A stretch of 5,086 nt of DNA, taken from NCBI GenBank assembly GCA_028527945.1, contig JAQQAK010000351.1, positions 1 to 5,086 on the forward strand, in the 5' to 3' direction. Positions 1 through 5,086 of this stretch are shown here, piece by piece. How positions within the stretch are numbered: the first letter of the stretch is position 1; every line of letters starts with the position of its first letter. A model generated the notes under the pieces. It saw only the letters and a list, made by a program, of their open reading frames with translations, was not told the DNA's origin and searched no databases. Origin of the DNA: Spirochaetaceae bacterium. GTDB taxonomy: Bacteria > Spirochaetota > Spirochaetia > UBA9216. The position numbers and the translations under genes were made by a program.

Positions 1-2
1 TA

Positions 3-812
3 AACAATGTTTTATCAAACCATAAAAAGCGTACAACAAAGGATCTGAAAGAAGATCTTCTAAAAGACTTTCATAATTTTAGAGGAAACGCGGCACGACA
101 AGATGATATTACTTTTATAGTTTTCAAATATTCACCAGATATAACAAAGACAAAAACTCCCGAGCAGGAAAAGAAAGACGCAATAGAAGACAAGATTAGA
201 TGGGCTCTTAAAAATGAAAAACCAATTCAAATAAGAACAAACCGTTATTTAACCGAAGACCGAGATTTTATCGATTCAATTTTGGACAGGTTTCTAAATG
301 AGGCCGGAATAAAGTTTTTAATGAATAAACTATCTTATTGTCTTCATGAACTTGCTACAAACGCAAAAAAGGCAAACACAAAACGGGCTTATTTTAAATC
401 CAAAGATCTTGATATCAATAATTCTGAAGATTATGAAATAGGAATGCAGGATTTTAAGATGGCAACTATTGGAAAAATAGAGCACTATCTCAATCTGCAA
501 AAAAAGATGGGGCTTTTCATAGTAATAATGTTTCAGCTCACCAAAAAAGACCTAAGAATATCTGTAGTCAATAACTCAGAAATGACTAAAAATGAAAAAG
601 AAAAAGTTCAACATAAGTTAGATATAGCCAGTCAAAAAGATTCAATTGGAGAAGTTTACGATCAAATTGAAGATTACTCAGAAGGCGCTGGCCTCGGAAT
701 AGTGATGATGAGTCAAATGCTTAGAACAATGGGATTTGAAAATGATGTTCTTTCAATAACTTCAAATCAGGGACTAACAAATGCAACTCTGCTAATAAAT
801 TTAAGAGAATAG
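3..812 (+). CDS. SpoIIE/RsbU-type PP2C phosphatase fused to a C-terminal HATPase (RsbW-like) domain; 5' partial
   Basis: One frame is open from position 3 to the TAG at 810-812 (269 residues seen); the start lies before the window. Residues about 14-41 match the end of a SpoIIE/RsbU PP2C serine phosphatase domain, with the hallmark QDDITFIVFKY (residues 33-43), whose acidic pair normally helps bind catalytic metal. A charged linker (about 44-75) leads to a Bergerat-fold ATPase-like domain: N box HELATNAKKAN (Glu116, Asn120) and glycine box GAGLG (228-232). The usual DxGxG box is degenerate (VVNNSEM, around 188-194), and the N box lies about 40 residues further from it than in RsbW. By family knowledge, such domains act in partner-switching control of sigma or anti-sigma factors in the cytoplasm, with the phosphatase and kinase acting oppositely on a STAS protein. 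The N-terminal sensor, if any, is not visible. The TTG at 282 is internal and not the start. The domain calls are firm; the biological target is unknown. Confidence 0.85.
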   Translation, partial: NNVLSNHKKRTTKDLKEDLLKDFHNFRGNAARQDDITFIVFKYSPDITKTKTPEQEKKDAIEDKIRWALKNEKPIQIRTNRYLTEDRDFIDSILDRFLNEAGIKFLMNKLSYCLHELATNAKKANTKRAYFKSKDLDINNSEDYEIGMQDFKMATIGKIEHYLNLQKKMGLFIVIMFQLTKKDLRISVVNNSEMTKNEKEKVQHKLDIASQKDSIGEVYDQIEDYSEGAGLGIVMMSQMLRTMGFENDVLSITSNQGLTNATLLINLRE

Positions 813-874
813 GATGTCTTGTCACAACAGCCTAATTTTAAAATACCCCTTATAAAAAACAATTCAAAAATCAA

Positions 875-908
875 AGGTCTGCCCTATTTAGGCAGACCTC
901 TTTATTTT
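875..908 (+). terminator. Rho-independent terminator after the phosphatase gene
   Basis: A perfect 9-bp stem (AGGTCTGCC at 875-883 and GGCAGACCT at 891-899) encloses a 7-nt loop and is followed by CTTTATTTT (900-908). It sits 62 bp after the phosphatase stop codon and before the next promoter, so it should separate the two transcription units. It is the strongest terminator in the window. Confidence 0.92.
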
Positions 909-945
909 ACCTCAACTTTATAAACTTATTTTCGATTAAAACATA

Positions 946-974
946 TCGATCAAATTATTATAAACGTATATAAT
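946..974 (+). promoter_or_regulatory. Probable sigma-70 promoter for the methyltransferase-patatin unit
   Basis: A consensus TATAAT occupies 969-974. At 17-bp spacing the -35 position (946-951) reads TCGATC, only 3 of 6 matches to TTGACA, and no TGn extension precedes the -10 box. Transcription would start near 981, giving a leader of under 20 nt that still contains the GGAG ribosome-binding site. Its place just after the terminator and before the first gene of the unit supports it. The weak -35 leaves room for an activator or another sigma factor. Confidence 0.6.
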
Positions 975-975
975 A
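956..975. repeat. 20-bp near-perfect palindrome over the -10 box, candidate operator
   Basis: The arms TATTATA (956-962) and TATAATA (969-975) are exact reverse complements. The central six bases AACGTA contain ACGT, so only the pair 963/968 breaks the dyad. The right arm contains the -10 hexamer, a position where a bound dimeric repressor would block RNA polymerase. The AT-rich context makes a chance palindrome more likely, so operator function is inference. Confidence 0.4.
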
Positions 976-988
976 CATTTCATATATT

Positions 989-992
989 GGAG
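989..992 (+). promoter_or_regulatory. Ribosome-binding site that fixes the methyltransferase start
   Basis: GGAG at 989-992 lies 6 nt before the ATG at 999. An in-frame TTG at 987 would place this Shine-Dalgarno sequence inside the coding region, so the ATG at 999 is preferred. Confidence 0.8.
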
Positions 993-998
993 ATAAAA

Positions 999-1583
999 AT
1001 GAAAAGAGAAGCAGCAATTGAAATCCTTGGGAAAGGATATGAATATTCATCGGCAGACTCTGATAACCTTATTAAAGAATTAAAACTTCCGCTTAATGCT
1101 AAAATTCTTGATGTAGGAACAGGCGGTGGTAGTTGCGCAATCACCATTGCGTTAAATGGATATAAAGTTATTTCCGGAGAACCTGAAAATGACAATTCAG
1201 TTTACGCGAAAAGAGCTTGGCTAAAAACTGCAGAAAAAGTAAATGTCGAAAACTTAATTGATTTTCAGTATTTTGATGCCATCAATCTCCCATTTGATGA
1301 TAAAACTTTCAATGCAATCTTTTGTCAGGGGACACTTCACCATGTCCCAGAAGAATTAAGAATACAAGTATTTAAAGAGTTTTTCAGAGCAACTTCTGAG
1401 GATGCTGTAATTTGTATGCTTGAACCAAACAATGAAATGCTTGCAAAAGTTAAAGCAAAGGAACCAGATCATCCTGATGCCGCAAATCCTGAATTATATA
1501 TAGAAAATATATTCTTTTTATCAAAAAAGATTGAAGGAAAATTTTTCAATTCATATATCTTAAAGAAGAGAAAAAATGCCTAA
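999..1583 (+). CDS. Class I SAM-dependent methyltransferase (Methyltransf_11-like), substrate unknown
   Basis: The protein has 194 residues when started at the ATG with a well-placed GGAG. It has the order of a Rossmann-fold class I methyltransferase: motif I ILDVGTGGGSCA (residues 36-47) for S-adenosylmethionine binding, an acidic residue after strand 2 (Glu61 in SGEPEN), an acidic motif at FDAINLPF (92-99), and the strand 4 motif FNAIFCQGTLHHVP (104-117) typical of the Methyltransf_11 group. The C-terminal third has a short EPDHPDAANPE segment (155-165) and a basic tail (LKKRKNA). There is no signal peptide or membrane segment, so it should be cytoplasmic. It is first in a two-gene unit and overlaps the patatin gene by 8 nt, suggesting translational coupling. 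The family covers small-molecule, lipid and quinone methylases, and nothing seen here picks one. Confidence 0.88.
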   Translation: MKREAAIEILGKGYEYSSADSDNLIKELKLPLNAKILDVGTGGGSCAITIALNGYKVISGEPENDNSVYAKRAWLKTAEKVNVENLIDFQYFDAINLPFDDKTFNAIFCQGTLHHVPEELRIQVFKEFFRATSEDAVICMLEPNNEMLAKVKAKEPDHPDAANPELYIENIFFLSKKIEGKFFNSYILKKRKNA

Positions 1584-2364
1584 CAAAAAAATTGGATTAG
1601 CCCTTGGCTCTGGCGGCCCACGCGGAATTGCTCATGTGGGAGTAATAAAATGGCTGCTTGAAAATTCTATAAATCCTGAAATAATTGCTGGAACTTCAAT
1701 TGGCGCCGTTATAGGCTCCTTTTTTGCAGCTGGTTACAAAATAGAAAATATTGAAAATGAGGTTCTTTCAATTTCAAAAAAGCTTATTTTCAAATACATC
1801 AAACCTTCACTAAGACGTGGCGCGATGATAAATCCTAAGGGAGTTAAAACATATTTTGAAAAATATTTCAGCAATGTGAATATAGAAGATCTAGCCCTCC
1901 CCTTTGCTGCTGTTGCGACAAATCAGGAGACTGGAGATGCAGTAAGGTTTACAAAAGGAAGTGTGACAGATGCTATTATGGCATCAAGTGCGGCATTATT
2001 TGCTTTTCCTCCTTATATTATAAATGGAGAAAGGTATGTCGATGGAGTGTTGTCAGAACCAGTGCCCGCAAAAACAGCAAAACAGATTGGTGCAGAAAAA
2101 ATAATTGCAATTGATGTAAGACCAGGAAATGAAAGCAAAAATAATAAACCTCCCAAAAGTGTGACAGGTATTTTTTTAAAATCTTATAATATAAGTGTTA
2201 ACAATCTTATAAAAGCACAATTAAGCATGGAACCAGACAGCCTTCTACTTAGGCCAGAAATTCCTTCTAACTTTTTAAAAGCAGAAAATAGCTCAAGACT
2301 ACTTATAGACTGCGGTTACAGCATAATGGAAGAAAATAAAAATAAAATCTTAAGCTTCTTGTAA
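1576..2364 (+). CDS. Patatin-like phospholipase, RssA/NTE-type
   Basis: This is a 262-residue serine hydrolase of the patatin family, which hydrolyses acyl esters of phospholipids or related lipids. The glycine-rich oxyanion-hole loop GSGGPRG spans residues 11-17, the nucleophile elbow GTSIG spans 39-43 with Ser41 as nucleophile, and the dyad aspartate is Asp156 in YVDGVLSEPVP. The conserved segment ASSAALFAFPP (136-146) precedes it. The usual third residue of the DG-G/A motif is Val here. The length fits stand-alone bacterial RssA-like proteins, and there is no signal peptide or added regulatory domain. An AGAAGAG-like purine tract (about 1564-1570) lies 5 nt before the ATG, which overlaps the methyltransferase stop by 8 nt. 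The catalytic residues are intact, so it should be active; the substrate is unknown. A functional link to the methyltransferase is inferred only from the overlap. Confidence 0.93.
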   Translation: MPNKKIGLALGSGGPRGIAHVGVIKWLLENSINPEIIAGTSIGAVIGSFFAAGYKIENIENEVLSISKKLIFKYIKPSLRRGAMINPKGVKTYFEKYFSNVNIEDLALPFAAVATNQETGDAVRFTKGSVTDAIMASSAALFAFPPYIINGERYVDGVLSEPVPAKTAKQIGAEKIIAIDVRPGNESKNNKPPKSVTGIFLKSYNISVNNLIKAQLSMEPDSLLLRPEIPSNFLKAENSSRLLIDCGYSIMEENKNKILSFL

Positions 2365-2379
2365 TTCTATAGAAAATCT

Positions 2380-2631
2380 CTACGCAAAAGTTACAGTACA
2401 CTTATTATCATGAAAAAGAAGAACACCCCAGTTTACGGTGAGCTCCCGGCTTTCACCATCTTTAGTTTTAAAACCAAGAATACTACCGGAAGCAAGCGTT
2501 CCGGCAAAGCCCTCATGCATAGCTTCAAAACCAATAGATCCGCTGCTTGTAACAGCGGAAAGGTATTTGGCTTTCCCGGAATAGACAGTTTTATCTTCTT
2601 CCAGAATTTTCAACTGAAAACTATCTTCCAT
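2380..2631 (-). CDS. atpC: F-type ATP synthase epsilon subunit, short form lacking the C-terminal helical domain
   Basis: The 83-residue protein matches only the N-terminal beta-sandwich of F1 epsilon, which sits on gamma and contacts the c-ring. Recognisable parts are the opening strand FQLKILEEDKTVYSGKAKYLS (about 5-25), the loop GSIGFEAMHEGF (31-42, the place of the LGILPGH loop) and the closing NWGVLLFHDNKCTV (67-80). Typical epsilon proteins have about 130-140 residues, with two C-terminal helices that can inhibit ATP hydrolysis. Here the TAG follows directly after the sandwich, and reading past it gives no helical domain, so this is a natural short form rather than a frameshift. Its ATG overlaps the atpD stop (TAATG, 1 nt), and only a weak AGG (2641-2643) precedes it, so translation is probably coupled to atpD. 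Confidence 0.93.
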   Translation of the reverse strand: MEDSFQLKILEEDKTVYSGKAKYLSAVTSSGSIGFEAMHEGFAGTLASGSILGFKTKDGESRELTVNWGVLLFHDNKCTVTFA

Positions 2632-4043
2632 TATAGTTTACCTGCTTTCTTTCGGGCATCCTCAACGGTTCCAACCATATAAAAGGCCTGCTCAGGGAGA
2701 TCATCATGCTTTCCATCGAGAATTTCTTCAAAAGAACGAATAGTGTCCTCAAGTGTCAGAAAAACGCCCTTCATTCCGGTAAAATGCTCAGCAACATGAA
2801 ATGGCTGTGAAAGAAATTTCTGAATCTTTCTGGCACGTTCAACAGTCTTTCTGTCTTCGTCAGAAAGCTCATCCATTCCCATGATTGCAATAATGTCCTG
2901 TAGATTCTTGTAAACCTGAAGAATTTCCTGAACACGTCTTGCAACCGAATAATGACGCTCACCTACAATATCAGGGGCAAGCATTCTTGAGTTAGAAGCC
3001 AAAGGATCAACCGCCGGATAAATACCAATCTCAACAATGGCACGACTTAAGTTTGTTGTAGCATCAAGGTGAGTAAAGGTTGTAGCCGGAGCAGGGTCTG
3101 TATAGTCATCTGCCGGAACATAAACGGCCTGAACCGATGTAATAGATCCGTTTTTAGTAGAAGTAATTCGTTCTTCAAGCTCGCCAAGCTCTGTCGCCAG
3201 GGTTGGCTGATAACCTACAGCTGAAGGTATACGACCAAGTAGCGCGGAAACCTCAGAACCAGCCTGAACAAATCTATATATATTGTCAACAAATAGAAGA
3301 ACATCTTTTTTTTCTTCTTCTCTAAAATATTCAGCAACACTCAAAGCAGAAAGAGCAACACGGGCACGAGCTCCTGGTGGTTCATTCATCTGTCCGTAAA
3401 CAAGTGATGTTCTGTCTATAACTCCGGAATCTTTCATTTCACCAAAAAGCTGTGTACCCTCACGGGTTCGCTCTCCTACTCCACAGAAAACAGAATAACC
3501 GCCGTGAACCTTGGCAATATTGTTAATAAGCTCCATTATAAGAACAGTCTTTCCTACACCAGCACCGCCAAAAAGGCCAATCTTGCCACCCTTCATATAG
3601 GGAGCAAGTAAATCAACAACCTTTATTCCGGTAACCAAAATATCATCTGAAGTATTCAATGTATCAAAGGCCGGAGCAGGTTTATGAATTGGATATCTTT
3701 TCTCAGACTTAATCTCGCCCTGTTGATCTACCGGATCTCCTGTTACATTTATAATTCTTCCCAATGTTTCTTCACCGACAGGAACTGTAATCTGTTCTCT
3801 GGTATCAGTTACCTCCTGACCACGCTTTAACCCATCAGTAGAATCCATCGCAATCGCGCGAACAGAATTATCTCCAATATTCTGAACAACCTCCAGAACG
3901 AGGTTGTCTTCTATATCAGACAAAGATGGATTTGTAACCTTCAGAGCCGTATAAATATTGGGAACATCTTCAGTATCATAACGGACATCAACAACAGGCC
4001 CTGTAACCTGAATAATATGTCCAATTCGTTTTTCTGTATTCAC
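2631..4043 (-). CDS. atpD: F-type ATP synthase beta subunit, catalytic
   Basis: This 470-residue, full-length F1 beta subunit carries the catalytic nucleotide sites of the membrane ATP synthase. Seen in order: the N-terminal barrel starting GHIIQVTGPVVDV, Walker A GGAGVGKT (159-166), the catalytic-base motif GERTREG (Glu191), Walker B LLFVDN (249-254), the adenine-side tyrosine in GIYPAVDPL (Tyr342), and the gamma-contact loop DELSDED (391-397). All residues known to be needed for catalysis in this subunit are present. Small departures from the common consensus are IYRFVQAG where IFRFTQAG is usual, and TQLFGEM after GERTREG where NDLYHEM is usual. The start is GTG, supported by AGGAG at 4050-4054 with 6-nt spacing. 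It follows atpG after an unusual 120-nt gap and overlaps atpC by 1 nt. The presence of gamma and epsilon and the sequence itself exclude a V/A-type subunit. Confidence 0.98.
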   Translation of the reverse strand: MNTEKRIGHIIQVTGPVVDVRYDTEDVPNIYTALKVTNPSLSDIEDNLVLEVVQNIGDNSVRAIAMDSTDGLKRGQEVTDTREQITVPVGEETLGRIINVTGDPVDQQGEIKSEKRYPIHKPAPAFDTLNTSDDILVTGIKVVDLLAPYMKGGKIGLFGGAGVGKTVLIMELINNIAKVHGGYSVFCGVGERTREGTQLFGEMKDSGVIDRTSLVYGQMNEPPGARARVALSALSVAEYFREEEKKDVLLFVDNIYRFVQAGSEVSALLGRIPSAVGYQPTLATELGELEERITSTKNGSITSVQAVYVPADDYTDPAPATTFTHLDATTNLSRAIVEIGIYPAVDPLASNSRMLAPDIVGERHYSVARRVQEILQVYKNLQDIIAIMGMDELSDEDRKTVERARKIQKFLSQPFHVAEHFTGMKGVFLTLEDTIRSFEEILDGKHDDLPEQAFYMVGTVEDARKKAGKL

Positions 4044-4049
4044 TATTCA

Positions 4050-4054
4050 CTCCT
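4050..4054 (-). promoter_or_regulatory. Ribosome-binding site for the GTG start of atpD
   Basis: On the minus strand AGGAG lies 6 nt before the GTG at 4043-4041. Another GTG at 4050-4048 is out of frame with beta, so this site selects the annotated start. Confidence 0.8.
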
Positions 4055-4067
4055 AAAAAACTCAACT

Positions 4068-4096
4068 CTTATAGCGAGCCATAGACTACTCAGCAA
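4068..4096 (-). promoter_or_regulatory. Possible internal promoter ahead of atpD-atpC
   Basis: On the minus strand TTGCTG (4096-4091) and TATAAG (4073-4068) are separated by exactly 17 bp, giving 3 of 6 and 5 of 6 consensus matches. Transcription would start near 4061, shortly before the atpD ribosome-binding site. The hexamers are modest and the call rests on spacing and location in an otherwise unexplained gap. Confidence 0.3.
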
Positions 4097-4136
4097 TCTC
4101 AGTTAACCGTGGCAAAGCGTAGAGATAGCCGTTTTA

Positions 4137-4167
4137 ATAAGTTACAAAGCAACATTACGCAACTTAT
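4137..4167 (-). other. Stem-loop at the atpG stop codon
   Basis: A perfect 7-bp inverted repeat (ATAAGTT at 4137-4143 and AACTTAT at 4161-4167) encloses 17 nt. On the minus-strand transcript it begins at the last base of atpG and includes its TAA stop. No U-tract follows, so it is not a standard terminator. It could mark an RNA-processing or mRNA-stability site between atpG and atpD; this is inference. Confidence 0.35.
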
Positions 4168-5027
4168 CCTTTTAATGCTTCCTTGCCAGATACAATTTCA
4201 ATCAGCTCATTTGTAATAGCAGCCTGTCTTGCATGATTCTGCATATTTACATATTTATTAATCATATCTTCCGAATTATTCGTAGCATTTTCCATAGCTG
4301 TTAATCTTGCAGAATGTTCACTCAGAAAAGAATGCTCACAAAAACCACGTAATGTGTCTGCAAGATAAATCAAACCATACTCTTCGGCCATCTTGTTCCC
4401 TTCAGGTTCAGTCGTAAGTGTTGTCACACTGTTATCACTATTTTCTATTTTGAAGGGAAGAATCTGTTTTAGAACAGTATCCTGCTGAAGAGAGTTTTTA
4501 TAAACTTTACCCAAGACCCAAACTTTCTGAATCTCTCCATCCAGAAAACGCCTAAAAATATCATCACCAAGTTTTTTTAAAACCAGTTTATCAATTGTTC
4601 TTTCATTCATTGATTCAAAGAATGATACATTCCAGTTAGAATGAATGGCGTGATTATTACCCTTCACTCCAAAGCAACTTAGGTCAAATGAAACATTAGA
4701 TGACGCCCTTTTTTCAGCAAAGGCATCAAGAGCCTTGAGAACACTGCTGTTATGGGTTCCGCATAATCCCTTATCTGAGGTAAAAACGATTAAGTGCTCG
4801 GCCTTTGTTTCCGAATAACCGGCAACTACTGGATGCTGACATTCATAAAGAGAAGGAGCAATAACCTGAAAAATATTTTCGACCTCACCACAAAACTCTT
4901 CAAGAAACGGAAAATTTGTCAGGTGTTTGCGTAATTTTATAGAAGATATCATATTCATAGCACGCGTTACCTTCTTCATATTCTCCAGAGATTGTATTTT
5001 TGAGCCAAGATCTCTTACGTTACTCAT
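4164..5027 (-). CDS. atpG: F-type ATP synthase gamma subunit, central stalk
   Basis: This 287-residue protein is the F1 gamma subunit, the coiled-coil shaft that rotates inside the alpha3beta3 ring and couples proton or sodium flow to ATP synthesis. The N-terminal helix carries the conserved stretch KKVTRAMNMISSIKLRK (18-34), the Rossmann-like middle begins at TSDKGLCGTHN (83-93), and the C-terminal helix has SARLTAMENATNNSEDM (239-255) and ARQAAITNELIEIVSG (266-281), the most conserved gamma signature. Length is normal for bacteria, and the C-terminus stops a few residues after the signature as usual. The ATG overlaps the TGA of the upstream gene (ATGA, 4 nt), and GAGGAG lies 3 nt before it. 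The middle domain diverges from common bacterial gammas, but both end helices are clear. Confidence 0.97.
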   Translation of the reverse strand: MSNVRDLGSKIQSLENMKKVTRAMNMISSIKLRKHLTNFPFLEEFCGEVENIFQVIAPSLYECQHPVVAGYSETKAEHLIVFTSDKGLCGTHNSSVLKALDAFAEKRASSNVSFDLSCFGVKGNNHAIHSNWNVSFFESMNERTIDKLVLKKLGDDIFRRFLDGEIQKVWVLGKVYKNSLQQDTVLKQILPFKIENSDNSVTTLTTEPEGNKMAEEYGLIYLADTLRGFCEHSFLSEHSARLTAMENATNNSEDMINKYVNMQNHARQAAITNELIEIVSGKEALKG

Positions 5028-5086
5028 AAACTCCTCTTGGCTTCCAGTATAAGCGCTCTTAGCTCTTCTGTATTTCCGGCTTTATT
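5024..5086 (-). CDS. C-terminal end of the gene upstream of atpG, probably ATP synthase alpha subunit
   Basis: On the minus strand one frame is open from the window edge to a TGA at 5026-5024 that overlaps the atpG start by 4 nt. The last residues read TEELRALILEAKRSL, a helix-like tail. The other two minus-strand frames have stops within this stretch. Identity as atpA is inferred from the common order alpha-gamma-beta-epsilon; 20 residues of a poorly conserved tail cannot prove it. Confidence 0.5.
   Translation of the reverse strand, partial: NKAGNTEELRALILEAKRSL

Noticed and set aside
282..812. A stand-alone 176-residue protein starting at TTG 282
   Set aside because: The frame is open without a stop back to the window edge and encodes the end of a PP2C domain. 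There is no ribosome-binding site before the TTG.
814..855. Tiny ORF of 13 codons beginning ATGTCTTGTCAC right after the phosphatase
   Set aside because: It is too short, has no proper ribosome-binding site spacing and has no recognisable product. It probably belongs to the 3' untranslated region before the terminator.
987..998. TTG start for the methyltransferase four codons upstream
   Set aside because: The TTG overlaps the GGAG Shine-Dalgarno sequence that serves the ATG at 999.
980..1195. Minus-strand open frame of 71 codons
   Set aside because: It lies opposite the methyltransferase, resembles no family I know, and covers the promoter and motif I region of the real gene.
2341..2382. 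T-rich stretch downstream of atpC on the minus strand as an intrinsic terminator
   Set aside because: The only pairing before it is a 4-bp TTCT/AGAA stem or loopless palindromes, too weak for a terminator.
2410..2682. Plus-strand open frame of 90 codons
   Set aside because: It is antisense to atpC and the end of atpD and has no recognisable domain.
2771..2962. Minus-strand open frame of 63 codons inside atpD
   Set aside because: It is an out-of-frame shadow within the well-conserved beta coding region.
4099..4155. Minus-strand 18-codon ORF within the atpG-atpD gap
   Set aside because: It has no Shine-Dalgarno sequence, no known similarity, and overlaps the stem-loop.

Overview
The window comes from a low-GC bacterium with compact gene packing. 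No rRNA, tRNA or taxon-specific marker is present. A spirochaete such as a Treponema relative is my tentative guess, based on gene style and base composition rather than on any marker. No mobile element, CRISPR array or RNA gene was seen.

Layout, left to right. Positions 3-812 (+) hold the C-terminal part of a signalling protein that starts before the window: the end of a SpoIIE/RsbU-type PP2C phosphatase domain fused to a Bergerat-fold (RsbW/GHKL-like) ATPase domain. It is followed by a strong intrinsic terminator (875-908). A new transcription unit begins with a TATAAT -10 box that lies inside a near-perfect 20-bp AT-rich palindrome (956-975). It encodes a class I SAM-dependent methyltransferase (999-1583) and, overlapping it by 8 nt, a patatin-like phospholipase of the RssA/NTE type (1576-2364).

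The right half is on the minus strand and is the distal end of an F-type ATP synthase operon. In transcription order it has the last 20 codons of an upstream gene (probably atpA), atpG (gamma), atpD (beta, GTG start) and atpC (epsilon, only 83 aa). The joints are tight (4-nt overlap upstream of atpG, 1-nt overlap atpD/atpC), except for an unexpected 120-nt noncoding gap between atpG and atpD. That gap carries a stem-loop and a possible internal promoter. Gamma, beta and epsilon form the central rotor stalk and catalytic part of F1. The epsilon has only the beta-sandwich domain and lacks the inhibitory C-terminal helices. The atp operon and the methyltransferase/patatin unit converge with only 15 bp between stop codons and no recognisable terminator.

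Most of the window is ordinary housekeeping sequence. The points most worth a second look are the phosphatase-ATPase fusion with its degenerate ATP-binding motif and internal insertion, the palindromic promoter, the minimal epsilon, and the structured atpG-atpD gap. I found no convincing evidence of a wholly new system.
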